DNA of 64,000 bases from an uncultured Muribaculum sp. (lineage in GTDB: Bacteria > Bacteroidota > Bacteroidia > Bacteroidales > Muribaculaceae), in NCBI RefSeq assembly GCF_910583865.1, contig NZ_CAJTYX010000005.1, forward strand, positions 1 to 64,000, written 5' to 3'. Positions 42,947 to 52,380 of this stretch are shown here, one piece after another. Numbering within the stretch: the stretch's first letter is position 1; every line of letters begins with the position of its first letter. Under the pieces are notes generated by a model. The model did not search any database, was not told the origin of the DNA, and saw only the letters and a program-made list of their open reading frames with translations. A program made the translations under genes and the position numbers.

Positions 42947-44752
42947 TCATTTCTGTCGCTTCTTCGACATGTAGAAATCGTGCATCACATTCCACGCTTT
43001 CTTTCGGTCGCCCCGGTCACCGACAAGTCCCTTTCTGTTCCATCCCTCCTGGTTGACAGGATGGAAGCGGAACGGCGAACGGAAGTCGTAAAGCACCCAT
43101 GGCGATACCCCTGCGAGATTCGGTATGCGGCTGAACATGTCAAGATTGTCGAGGTAAAGCTTCTCCTGATAGTCCTCGCTCCATGAACTTGCCGTGTCGG
43201 AGCTACCATGTTGCCCATACAATGCCTCGCCCCCGAATTCGGATATTATCAGCGGTTTGTCGGGAGCAAAATTCCATATACATTTATCAGGAGCAAGCGG
43301 CCAGGGTGCATACCATCCCATGTATTTGTTGACGGCCACTACATCGAGCAGCGCGGGAATATTGTCACTGCCGGTAAATGTGCCGGAAGCCTTGTCATAA
43401 CCGACATTGTCGAACGCGGCTGTGACGAGCCTTGACGAATCAAGCGAGCGCACGGTATCTATCAGCGACTTGACGAAACGATCCCGTTCAGGCGAAGGAC
43501 GCGTCTCGTTGGCTACGCTCCAGAACGCCACGGCACACCGGTTCTTATCACGAGCGATCATCTCGGTCATCATTCGCTGCGCCTTGGCAAGTGTGGCACT
43601 GTCGGTAAAGCTGATACCCTGCCACACCGGAATCTCCTCCCAAAGCACTATGCCGCGCTCTTCGGCGAGCCTCACAATATGCTCGTTCTGCGGATAGTGG
43701 GCCGTACGCACCATGTTGACACCCAGCGCCTCAGCTTCATTAATAAGCTGCTCGGCATCCTGAACCGAACATGCGCGTCCCATGCGTTGGGGTATCTCCT
43801 CGTGGAACGATACACTGCGCATGAATTCGGGCTTGCCGTTGAAAAGTATCTTTGTGCCATCGACACCAAGCGTGCGAAAACCTATCCGTTCTGTGACAGT
43901 GTCAGATGGAGTGCGAACCACCACGTCGTAAAGCGAAGGTGCACCCGGCTCCCATAACTTCAGATTCTTCACACGGAACGATCCGGTGGCACGTCCGCCG
44001 GCATCAGTGGTAAGGCGGATACCATTTTTAAGTGCTGGTATCGCAACCTCGACCTCCACGCCTTCTTCAGGCTGCGAGAGAAGAACCTCGGCCTCCACCG
44101 TATCGGTGCTTCCTCCGGCAAGACGTACCGTATAGTCGGCCACATGCTGCTCAGGAAGATCAAGGAGAAGCACGTCACGGGTTATGCCGCCATAGTTCCA
44201 CCAGTCGAAAGCCTCGGCGGGGATAGCGTCGGACGTGCGCCGGTTATTCGCCTCCACGACAAGCAGATTCTCTCCGTCGGGGGCAAGCATGTCGGTGACA
44301 TCCACCTCGAACGGCGTAAAGCTCCCCTCATGTGAAGCGATTTCGCGGCCATTGAGATAGACCGTAGCACGATAACTCACACCGGCGAAATGAATCACCC
44401 GGCGACGTCCGGCCACTTGCTTGGCATGGAACGGACGGGCATACCACACTGTTCCCTCATAGTACTTAAGCTCGGGCGACTGGGAGTTCCAATCGCCGGG
44501 AACATTAAGGCGCATACAACCCGGGCCGAACGAATACTCGTAGAAATCCGTCTTGCCTTGAGGCGTACGGTTTTTGTAGATTTCCATACGCCGGCCTTGG
44601 TCGTACAGGTCGGGAATAGCGCTCCACTTGCCGTTGAGCGACACATGATCACGTCCGTATGCGTTGACCGTAAGTCCCGTTGACGCCAATACGCCTGAGG
44701 GGGCAAATAGAGAGAGGAGAACCTGCAAGATGATAATGCGTGGAAACTTCAT
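42947..44752 (-). CDS. GH2 beta-glucuronidase/beta-galactosidase-like enzyme
   Basis: Exported 601-residue GH2 enzyme. The ATG at 44752 (MKFPRIIILQVLLSLF) gives a signal peptide; the frame continues upstream to 44836 into the GH36-like gene and is not used. Domains: jelly-roll (SLNGKWSAIPD ... EGTVWYARPF), Ig-like, TIM barrel. Acid/base E416 lies in FWSVANETRP and nucleophile E505 in IISEFGGEA. The compact three-domain layout and the EFGGEA motif resemble beta-glucuronidases. 34 nt after the GH36-like gene. Confidence 0.9.
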   Translation of the reverse strand: MKFPRIIILQVLLSLFAPSGVLASTGLTVNAYGRDHVSLNGKWSAIPDLYDQGRRMEIYKNRTPQGKTDFYEYSFGPGCMRLNVPGDWNSQSPELKYYEGTVWYARPFHAKQVAGRRRVIHFAGVSYRATVYLNGREIASHEGSFTPFEVDVTDMLAPDGENLLVVEANNRRTSDAIPAEAFDWWNYGGITRDVLLLDLPEQHVADYTVRLAGGSTDTVEAEVLLSQPEEGVEVEVAIPALKNGIRLTTDAGGRATGSFRVKNLKLWEPGAPSLYDVVVRTPSDTVTERIGFRTLGVDGTKILFNGKPEFMRSVSFHEEIPQRMGRACSVQDAEQLINEAEALGVNMVRTAHYPQNEHIVRLAEERGIVLWEEIPVWQGISFTDSATLAKAQRMMTEMIARDKNRCAVAFWSVANETRPSPERDRFVKSLIDTVRSLDSSRLVTAAFDNVGYDKASGTFTGSDNIPALLDVVAVNKYMGWYAPWPLAPDKCIWNFAPDKPLIISEFGGEALYGQHGSSDTASSWSEDYQEKLYLDNLDMFSRIPNLAGVSPWVLYDFRSPFRFHPVNQEGWNRKGLVGDRGDRKKAWNVMHDFYMSKKRQK

Positions 44753-44786
44753 ATGTTGATTTCGATAAACTTTAAATAGGTAATGG

Positions 44787-46844
44787 TCATCTGTCGATAC
44801 TATATCGATACATGGCGAATGTATTCGGCTTGTCAAGGGATACTTTTATCCGGCCTTTTTCGGCCACGTCAAACCTCATTGCCTTGGCATCGCCGAGGAC
44901 AGGCGTAAGAACCACTCGCGCCCCCGCCGGAAGCCATGTGTCGATGACAGCGGCTTTATCGGGAGTGTTTTCTCTATAAAGCAACAGTAATCCGCTGTCG
45001 GGAGAAATGACCGACTGAAATCCGGTGAACGATCGTCCCGAAGGCTCGTCACCTACGGGAAGTATGGTACCGGAATGGAAATCATGCTGTATCTCCCGGT
45101 ATTTCCTGATCAGTTCTCCAGTAGAAAAAGCTTCTTCAGGAAGATTGGCGGCTTCCATCCATGCCAGAGGCTGTGCGGCCATGGTAATGGCAAACATATA
45201 GTCGAATGAGTAATTCGATGGCGCGAACGGATCATCGGAGGGATACTTGCCGGTATTGCGCCATTTGTTCAGGAACTCTACCTGAAGGCATTCTGCCGGG
45301 ACATAGCGAGAAAGCATCCATAGATTGCGCAGTGTATGGTAAGGGTAATAATTCCCCCAGTCTGTGTAACGGTTCTCAAGGAATATGTTGCCGTAACGGT
45401 TCAACATATGATATCCGCCACGGCGTCCTGCCGTAGCATCGAGATTGAACACGACTTCATTGCCGGTCTCGGCCATTACCCTGTCGAAAAGGGAACGCAA
45501 ACGCTCCTCGCCGAGCTTCGACGTGATGGCCAGCCCGTCGATCTTGAACATCCTTATGCCATAATCACGATAGAGTCCCACAAGAGTGGCGGCATCCTTC
45601 TCCCAGTCGACGAAATCATGCTGCACCGACGGATTGAACCACAAGCCGACCTCTATTCCGAGCCTACGCCCGCAATCCACCACCGGCTTTAATCCGCGTG
45701 GATACTTCACAGTGTCCGGTTTCCAATAGTCGACGTTACGCCATATATCCTTGAACGATCCTTTTGCCACTGCCGAATTAGGACTTTTCCCGAACTGCCA
45801 GCCGTCATCAATCTGGAAGTGTGACACACCGAGCCTTGCGGCACGCTGCAGCTCGGAGAGGCAGAACGACTCGTTGACCTTGGCATCCTGTGAGCGGTCG
45901 CCCCAGGTGTTCATCATCACCATCTCGTCGCGTCCGGCATCAAGGATACGCCTTGACTTCTGGTAAGCACGCAAAGCACACAACGCGTCAAACTCGCCAC
46001 CTGCGTATGGAATCAGTACCGTAGAATATGCCTGGGTCCATTTATCCGAAGTGACATCCGCCGGAACCAGCCCTGTCCCCGTCACGGAGAAGTCACCGAA
46101 ATCAGAAAAGAAATCGGCATTCCCATAAGCGAGTTGCGATGACGACGAAGGAGCCTCCTTGAGCATGATGAATCCGGTATCTTCATCGGCACCGTTGCTC
46201 ACGATGAGTATGTTACCCCGATGCGGAGTGCGCCGATAAGAGATGAAATCACGCTCCTGCACGAGATTATTGTTCCAGTCGGTCACGTCCCAGAACTCGA
46301 CGGCACGTCCATGCCAATGAGCGCCCGTCATGTGCATGCGGTCGAGCACCGATGTCACAGGCTTCACTTTCATGGCCTCGGTGGTCTCTATATTAGTGCG
46401 GTCGGCGGCATTGTCATCATGGCTGCGGACGGTATCGACGAGCGTGCCGCGCAGATAAGTGTCGCATGCCACGGCAGCGATGCCGGGAGTCAGCCTATAC
46501 ACGCGACGGACATCCAGATTGCCGCACCGGTATGAAACGGTGGCCAGAAACTGTTCATGGCTGATACCGTCGGATGCGACAGTCACGGTGTCGAGACGCG
46601 CGTCCGACGGCACGGCGCGGTTAACCACAAAATCAGGTACCGACGGATCCGCCACCAGAGCCCGGGCATTCTTGCACCCCAGGCGTACGGTGGAAAGAGC
46701 GCCGTCATTCCACACGAACACACGCTCCACGACTGAGTTTCCAATGCGCAATGTATCGCCATCGAGGGAGGCATAGCACTCCGAGGAGACAGCCTCCAAT
46801 GAGGACAATGACAAAAACAGTATCGGTAAAATAAAACGTGACAT
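44787..46844 (-). CDS. GH36-like alpha-galactosidase-type enzyme
   Basis: Exported 685-residue protein (signal peptide after the ATG at 46844; a TTG at 46859 is less likely). N-terminal beta-sandwich, then a barrel with FQIDDGWQFG and the nucleophile motif MFKIDG, where D436 is expected to be catalytic, as in clan GH-D (GH27/GH36). Sequence between (MNTWGDRSQDAKVNE) is the substrate pocket strand. It most probably cleaves terminal alpha-galactosides or related sugars; exact family is not certain. 52 nt follow the FAD oxidoreductase gene. Confidence 0.85.
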   Translation of the reverse strand: MSRFILPILFLSLSSLEAVSSECYASLDGDTLRIGNSVVERVFVWNDGALSTVRLGCKNARALVADPSVPDFVVNRAVPSDARLDTVTVASDGISHEQFLATVSYRCGNLDVRRVYRLTPGIAAVACDTYLRGTLVDTVRSHDDNAADRTNIETTEAMKVKPVTSVLDRMHMTGAHWHGRAVEFWDVTDWNNNLVQERDFISYRRTPHRGNILIVSNGADEDTGFIMLKEAPSSSSQLAYGNADFFSDFGDFSVTGTGLVPADVTSDKWTQAYSTVLIPYAGGEFDALCALRAYQKSRRILDAGRDEMVMMNTWGDRSQDAKVNESFCLSELQRAARLGVSHFQIDDGWQFGKSPNSAVAKGSFKDIWRNVDYWKPDTVKYPRGLKPVVDCGRRLGIEVGLWFNPSVQHDFVDWEKDAATLVGLYRDYGIRMFKIDGLAITSKLGEERLRSLFDRVMAETGNEVVFNLDATAGRRGGYHMLNRYGNIFLENRYTDWGNYYPYHTLRNLWMLSRYVPAECLQVEFLNKWRNTGKYPSDDPFAPSNYSFDYMFAITMAAQPLAWMEAANLPEEAFSTGELIRKYREIQHDFHSGTILPVGDEPSGRSFTGFQSVISPDSGLLLLYRENTPDKAAVIDTWLPAGARVVLTPVLGDAKAMRFDVAEKGRIKVSLDKPNTFAMYRYSIDR

Positions 46845-46896
46845 GACGGTTTTTAGCAAAATTCATATTACGGCCTCCTGTCAGACCGCTCCATTA

Positions 46897-48762
46897 TTAT
46901 TTGTCATCACAGGACTGCAACGCACGGGGAGCCGGCAAAAGTTTGCCCGAGAGATTGAACTTCTGGTTGTCGGGCAACTCGTCGGCGGGGCGTCCGGCAC
47001 CTTGCGTCATCAACTGCTTGAGTTCGGGAAGATGGCGCTGGTATACTCCACGGGGAGTGGTGGCGTTGCGATGGCATATTCCGGCAGCCATTCCGACCAC
47101 TTCACCCATCATGCCTGTCGTACGCATCACCCTGACCGTGCCAAGAGCCACGTGGCTTACACTGATGCATCGTCCGGCCATGAAAAGATTGTCGATGTTG
47201 CGTGAATACAGGCAGCGGTAAGGCACTGCATATGGATGGATATAAACATGGTTGGTGGCTGCCTTGAATTCACGTCCCGGGAAATGGCGCGCATTCTCCG
47301 GATCGGGGAAATGCAGGTCGATGCTCCAGGATGTGGTGAATGATGCATCCTCATGGGTGACACCCTTGTCTATGTCATCCTGCTTAAGTATGTAGTCGCC
47401 AAGCAGACGTCGGCTCTCACGCTTTCCGTTGACATATGCCACCCATTCGAGCGAACGGTCGCGGAATTTTGCATTGTCGGCAAGTCGGTTCTTGAGATAG
47501 CTCCAGTTGGCATACACCACAAGCATGCCGTAGTCACGGATCTTCTCGGCATCCTTTACGGGGTCGAGGCGCATACCGGTCTCCCATTTCCATTCACCCA
47601 TAGTAAGACGCTGGCATGTAGAGTCGGAGAATGTAATGCCGTAGTCGAAAACCGGGAATGAAGTCCTGCGGTCATCTTTTTTACTGTACCACTGCACGGA
47701 AGCGCCCATTATGAGCGAATCGGCAGTCACAGGCGCGAGCGGCTCGCCATAGGTATCACGCGACTCGCGGCCCACCGTCCAGTCAGCGCCGGCCCAACAG
47801 CCTATAGAGCCGTCGCCGGTGCAATCGGCAAACAGCGGGGCTGCAAGCCTCACTTTCTCGCCCGTGGAAGTCTCACATATCGTGACACCCTTTATGCTGT
47901 TGCCGGCAGTATCGACCGATACGGCATGATACGGGGCAAACAGCGTGACAAGCTTTTCAGCACGTATGAATGAGTCTTTTTTTTCATCCTCATAATATGA
48001 CGCCGGCCTTGCATTTCCTTGACGGCTATGGCCGAACTCGCGTATCATGCGTCCCAAGGCCGGATACAGCCCGATTTCGGAATGTCCGCCGAGATGCACA
48101 CGCACCTCCGAGGAGTTGCATCCGCCAAGCACCGGGCGGTCGTTGACAAGCGCGGTACGTAGTCCCTGACGTGCCGCAGAGACGGCGGCACACATGCCTG
48201 CTATACCACCCCCGACCACCACGAAGTCGAACTGCTGTGTGACAGGCATTTCAAGAGTAGCGGTTTCAGTATATGAATCTGTCGGCACGAATCCGGGAGT
48301 AGAGCTTAGAAGCAGGGCGTCGCATCTGCCGTCGAAGCCTGTAAGATCATGCAAGGTGACACGGGCACTACCTTTCTTCAGAGAAACCTCCCCGGCACGC
48401 TGCCATTCCCATGCCGAACCGGTGTCACCGACCGTAGAGGCCAGCCGGCGGCCGTTGACGCTTACCATGAATGCTCCGGGACCTTTGCGCTGCGGTTCCC
48501 ATGGCGAAGTCCAGTTGTAAGTGCGCACCCATGCCGTATAACGTCCGTCCTCGGGAATGTCGACCGTCGTGGATGCATCCTCCACAGGCTTTCCAAGGCC
48601 ATGTGCTATCAGATAAGGCGAACCCATATGATCCATGAACTGCTGGTCGAGACTCCATCCGCCATGCGAATCAAAAGCCTCCGCCTGCACAAGGACCTCC
48701 GTCGCAGACGCACCGCAGACAGCCAACATGAATGATAATGCCGAAATAGTGTTGCGAATCAT
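46897..48762 (-). CDS. Secreted FAD-dependent oxidoreductase with N-terminal glycan-binding-like module
   Basis: A 621-residue exported protein (signal peptide about 1-20). Residues of about 22-165 form a beta-sandwich module like golvesin/CBM-type domains (EVLVQAEAFDSHGGWSLDQ). Then comes an FAD_oxidored-type flavoprotein: FDFVVVGGGIAGMCAAVSA dinucleotide motif, NDRPVLGGCNSSEVRVHLGG, and LFADCTGDGSIGCWAGA. It would be a periplasmic or surface flavoenzyme acting on a sugar or glycoside. Substrate is not known. The signal peptide has no twin-arginine motif. Cotranscribed with the glycosidases. Confidence 0.85.
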   Translation of the reverse strand: MIRNTISALSFMLAVCGASATEVLVQAEAFDSHGGWSLDQQFMDHMGSPYLIAHGLGKPVEDASTTVDIPEDGRYTAWVRTYNWTSPWEPQRKGPGAFMVSVNGRRLASTVGDTGSAWEWQRAGEVSLKKGSARVTLHDLTGFDGRCDALLLSSTPGFVPTDSYTETATLEMPVTQQFDFVVVGGGIAGMCAAVSAARQGLRTALVNDRPVLGGCNSSEVRVHLGGHSEIGLYPALGRMIREFGHSRQGNARPASYYEDEKKDSFIRAEKLVTLFAPYHAVSVDTAGNSIKGVTICETSTGEKVRLAAPLFADCTGDGSIGCWAGADWTVGRESRDTYGEPLAPVTADSLIMGASVQWYSKKDDRRTSFPVFDYGITFSDSTCQRLTMGEWKWETGMRLDPVKDAEKIRDYGMLVVYANWSYLKNRLADNAKFRDRSLEWVAYVNGKRESRRLLGDYILKQDDIDKGVTHEDASFTTSWSIDLHFPDPENARHFPGREFKAATNHVYIHPYAVPYRCLYSRNIDNLFMAGRCISVSHVALGTVRVMRTTGMMGEVVGMAAGICHRNATTPRGVYQRHLPELKQLMTQGAGRPADELPDNQKFNLSGKLLPAPRALQSCDDK

Positions 48763-48799
48763 GTCAATAGATGTAAAGTGTTGTTAGAAAATCATTGGT

Positions 48800-50335
48800 C
48801 TACTTTACACTGACGCTGCTGAGAGCCACCCACCCTAAGGGCGTGACATTGTCTTTTGCTGCTATGCGGAGGCCTACCCGGCAATCGTTTCTGACATCGA
48901 CGAGCGCCACACCCCACACATAGTTGCCGGGAGCCACACCTTCGATATTGAAACGGGAAGTATAGGAAACAGGCTCACCTTTAAGCCACAGATCCAGACG
49001 TGTGTCATTGTCCGCCCATACTTTCACAGGCTCCAGAGTAGCAGTGTCAAGCAATGCGAATCCCACCTTATAGCACTGGTTCCATTGGGGAATGTTGGTC
49101 GGGCAATATCCCCAGCCAATATTATTCCACCTATGGGTTATGGTTACCGGCTCGCCTGCCTTGAACTCGGAAGGGAGCGACAATGAATCGGGATAAAGCC
49201 TGTATCCGCCATGCGCCACAAAACTCTTCACCAACGGGAAAGCCTCCTCAAACCATGAGCGCGTTTCGTCGTTGATACGTAAGTCCATCATATTCACACG
49301 TGCCTCACGTGACGCCTTGTACTCGCCAAGCCTTACGTCTGCGGCATGCCCCTCGCGATATTCCCCTGAAGGATCGCGCCAATAACGATGGTGCGCGCCG
49401 GTAATCCAACCGCCTTCCATTATGATGGGACGTCGGAAATTCCACTTACGCGCCTGCTCTTTCTCCCAATCTTCATAATAGCCTGTCATGCCGAAAGCAT
49501 CGTGGCGCAGGGAAAAGCCGAGGTCAACGGCCTTGCCGATGAGCTTCTCCGCATTCTCCGGCACGGCACCCCATCCGTCGTCGGTGGGATCACCGAGCAT
49601 GCGGTGATAGTGCACCAGCATGGGCACCCGCTTGAAACAAGAGGTGGCAAGCGAAGTCACCCAGTCGAACACCGGCTCCTTGTTGGCATTATCCTTGTAT
49701 ATCATGGAATGGCTCTCCCCCCACTTTCCCAAAGAATACGCATCGATGAACTCGACTTTTTCAGGATCATCGAACTCCTCGGCCATGGCATGGAAGAATT
49801 TCTCGTACTTTTCCTGAAAAACAGGATCATCGGGATATGGGGAATAATTTTGCCCGGGATTCTTAGGGTCATAATATCCTTCGGCCCCGGCATCAAACAC
49901 ATATTGAGGGGTGTTCTGTCCTTGGTCACGTCCGTCAATCACCACTCTGAAAGCTATACGCATGCCCCTGTCCCAGACCGAGCGTATCAGACGCATCAAA
50001 CGCGAATCGGGGTCATTCCAGGCATACTTTCCCTCTTCCGGCTCGAAAGAAGCCCATGATGTGCGTATATAAGCGCATGAGGCGTAATCGCTTACGCGAA
50101 CGGTGTCGCCGGTAGAGGTCAACATGGAGTCATAGCCACGTGTCTCCCAGAAATCAGAATCCCAGGTACGGCCCAGATACATCACCCAACCGGTGAGCGG
50201 GTTACGGAACACACTCACCGTGTCAGGAGCAATTGTCACGGAAGTCAATGCAGAAGCCGCATTCACGGGAATAGCCCCGAACATTACGGCGGCAACACCT
50301 GCCATTGATTTGCAAAATGATGATAATAGTTTCAT
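48800..50335 (-). CDS. DUF4832-domain protein, glycosidase-like
   Basis: Exported 511-residue protein (signal peptide about 1-27). It looks like a TIM-barrel (NPLTGWVMYLGR ... RTSWASFEPEEGKYAWND) like that of glycosidases with GH-A architecture, followed by a DUF4832 beta-sandwich (VTITHRWNNIGWGYCPTN ... WGVALVDVR). Acidic residues in the barrel (YSLGKWGESHSM and IIMEGGW) could be catalytic. No characterised activity is known to me for this type. First structural gene after FecR. Confidence 0.75.
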   Translation of the reverse strand: MKLLSSFCKSMAGVAAVMFGAIPVNAASALTSVTIAPDTVSVFRNPLTGWVMYLGRTWDSDFWETRGYDSMLTSTGDTVRVSDYASCAYIRTSWASFEPEEGKYAWNDPDSRLMRLIRSVWDRGMRIAFRVVIDGRDQGQNTPQYVFDAGAEGYYDPKNPGQNYSPYPDDPVFQEKYEKFFHAMAEEFDDPEKVEFIDAYSLGKWGESHSMIYKDNANKEPVFDWVTSLATSCFKRVPMLVHYHRMLGDPTDDGWGAVPENAEKLIGKAVDLGFSLRHDAFGMTGYYEDWEKEQARKWNFRRPIIMEGGWITGAHHRYWRDPSGEYREGHAADVRLGEYKASREARVNMMDLRINDETRSWFEEAFPLVKSFVAHGGYRLYPDSLSLPSEFKAGEPVTITHRWNNIGWGYCPTNIPQWNQCYKVGFALLDTATLEPVKVWADNDTRLDLWLKGEPVSYTSRFNIEGVAPGNYVWGVALVDVRNDCRVGLRIAAKDNVTPLGWVALSSVSVK

Positions 50336-50473
50336 TTATATTGTGTTATCGTGGTTTCCTGATAAGGATAAGAATCGCCCTCCGACAATATTCATCATCG
50401 GATAAATTACCATATCGCAATAATTTAGATATCGAGGGGGCTGCTACTATTTTCGCATGCCGCAGGAAGCCCG

Positions 50474-51427
50474 TCAGACCCCCTCTATAGGCCGCAATAT
50501 TATATGCCGGCCACGGCGTTCCACATTCATTGGAACGATAGACTGGATAGAATTGATAACCTCGGTATGGCTACCCTTAAGATTGAGCTTACCGTAGACC
50601 TTTACACCGGCAAGAGCGGAATCGCAGGTGATGTCAAGATCATAGTAATCATTGATGCGCGATATTACAGAACGCATCGGCTCACCCTTGAAATACAGCA
50701 TGCCGTTAATCCATGAAGTATAGAGCGACGTGTCCACGCTGCGCATGGAGGTTATGTTACCGTTGTGCAGATCCACACGGTCGTCAGGACTCATCCTGAC
50801 GCACTCATGTGAGTCCGTATTTATTTCGACCGATCCCTCGACAAGCACTACATTGGCTGTCGAATCAGAGGAATTGCGTACATTGAATGTAGTTCCCAAC
50901 ACCTTCACGTCAAATCCCCTGCTCTCCACGACAAAGGGTCGTAAAGTATCCCTGGCAATACAGCAATACACCTCTCCATCGGCATATATACGCCGCTCCG
51001 ATCCACGGAACTCTCCCGGATACTTCACGACAGTGCGCGCATTGGCTATAATGACAGAACCGTCAGGCAGGGAAATCTCACGGCATTCGCCGGCAGGAAC
51101 ATGCAAGGTGACATATCCGGCATCGGCAAGAAGAGACTCCGAAGCTTCCGATACGTTAAATGATGAAACCGGGTTAATGATCCATGTGGCGACACCGATA
51201 ATGCATGCCACTACCGCAGCAGCCGCGACGCATGCAAACACCTTTCTACGCGTTTTCATACGTTCTCGCACCTGCTCCATTCGGATCTTGCTTCTTGAGA
51301 GCATCTTAATCCGTTCCAGATCGACATCATCGTCAGAACGAAAACCGTCGAGAAACAAATCGATACGGCGATCAATCTGGTCGCTGTTGTCTTTCGGGAT
51401 ATGTGGATTGTCGTGATTCATATTCAT
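50474..51427 (-). CDS. FecR-family anti-sigma factor
   Basis: Membrane-bound anti-sigma factor of 317 residues. A cytoplasmic N-terminal part (about 1-60) is followed by one helix (about 63-84) and a periplasmic FecR domain (ITLPDGSVIIANARTVVKYP-like segment) with a C-terminal DUF4974-like STN-related end (NDYYDLDITCDSALAGVKV). It should hold the ECF sigma factor inactive until a signal from an outer-membrane partner. 158 bp after the sigma gene. No SusC/TonB-dependent receptor is next to it. Confidence 0.93.
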   Translation of the reverse strand: MNMNHDNPHIPKDNSDQIDRRIDLFLDGFRSDDDVDLERIKMLSRSKIRMEQVRERMKTRRKVFACVAAAAVVACIIGVATWIINPVSSFNVSEASESLLADAGYVTLHVPAGECREISLPDGSVIIANARTVVKYPGEFRGSERRIYADGEVYCCIARDTLRPFVVESRGFDVKVLGTTFNVRNSSDSTANVVLVEGSVEINTDSHECVRMSPDDRVDLHNGNITSMRSVDTSLYTSWINGMLYFKGEPMRSVISRINDYYDLDITCDSALAGVKVYGKLNLKGSHTEVINSIQSIVPMNVERRGRHIILRPIEGV

Positions 51428-51585
51428 GTCTCTATAATAGCAGACGCAAACCGTCGACGAACATATAGGTCAAAAACGCTATTTTTTATACTTTTTTTGG
51501 TTAAGTCCGGAAAACAGTCACGATACAGCGCGCCGCCATATCCCAATGTATATTCCATTAACGTACTCACTATAAATAATGAATC

Positions 51586-52125
51586 CTACGACGGCGTTCT
51601 CAGCGCCCGGCGCAATGAATCCATCGCATATCCCACATGATAGTTGACCGTAGCCACTGTGATATCGAGCATGGCGGCAATCTCCTTGTATGAAATGCAA
51701 TCTATCTTTGCAAGATAAAAAACGTGACGACACTTGTCGGGGAGCTGCCTGATGGCTTCATTGAGCCTTTCCCCTTCTTCACGCGATATGATATCTTCGT
51801 CGGGAGAAGGGATAGGGTCCATTATAAATTGCGCCACCTCGTCGAGCGACACGCCCTCGGGGCGCGAGGCGAGGTGGCGCAAGGCAGTAACTGCCTTGCG
51901 GTAGGTGACAGTGCGCAACCAGCTCTCGAGCGAAGCGATCTCAAGGAGTGAGCCACGCGACTTCCACACTTCAAGAAACACATCACTGACCACCTCTTCC
52001 GCAACCTCACTCGACCGAGTGATATTTAACGCATAACGATACAAACGTGCCGACCAGGCATCCATCATCCGGTCAAATGCGCGTTCATCGCCCTTTGTGA
52101 TACGATAAATAATATTGGCTTCCAT
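51586..52125 (-). CDS. ECF RNA polymerase sigma factor
   Basis: A 179-residue ECF sigma factor with region 2 (RLYRYALNITRSSEVAEEVVSDVFLEVW) and region 4 helix-turn-helix (CRHVFYLAKIDCISYKEIA ... DITVATVNYHVGYAMDSLR). This type, paired with FecR, controls glycan or transport loci in Bacteroidetes. It is the first gene of the minus-strand operon and should respond to a substrate of the locus. Its own promoter lies within an inverted repeat at 52187-52210. Confidence 0.95.
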   Translation of the reverse strand: MEANIIYRITKGDERAFDRMMDAWSARLYRYALNITRSSEVAEEVVSDVFLEVWKSRGSLLEIASLESWLRTVTYRKAVTALRHLASRPEGVSLDEVAQFIMDPIPSPDEDIISREEGERLNEAIRQLPDKCRHVFYLAKIDCISYKEIAAMLDITVATVNYHVGYAMDSLRRALRTPS

Positions 52126-52186
52126 TTGCAGTGGTGGCCGATCAGCTTTTCTTTAAGGTATGTTATTTTTATGTCACACATTCACA

Positions 52187-52210
52187 CGCCAAAGATAATG
52201 CTTTTTGGCG
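52187..52210 (-). promoter_or_regulatory. Sigma-gene promoter inside an inverted repeat
   Basis: TATCTTTG on the minus strand (52190-52197) is enclosed by CGCCAAA (52187-52193) and TTTGGCG (52204-52210), with weaker flanking TTCACAC/GTGCGTGAA symmetry. It may be an operator. Confidence 0.5.
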
Positions 52211-52380
52211 AATTGTGCGTGAAGCATCATTATGTTTTTTGAGGAAACGGAAAAAGAGTACCCTTACATTACCAACAGACGTATGCCCGGGAAAAATATA
52301 TAGGTTCGTCACATCTTTTAACCATTTTTCCGAAAGTGAATCCACAACAGCGACACACATACCACCGTTTATAGTAATGT

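Noticed and set aside
44753..44836. N-terminal extension of the second GH2 protein
   Set aside because: It would overlap the end of the GH36-like gene, and a normal signal peptide starts at the ATG at 44752.
35423..52125. SusC/SusD-like genes in the glycan locus
   Set aside because: I looked for plug-domain, TonB-box and SusD lipoprotein features in all minus-strand products and found none; the large secreted proteins are adhesin-like.
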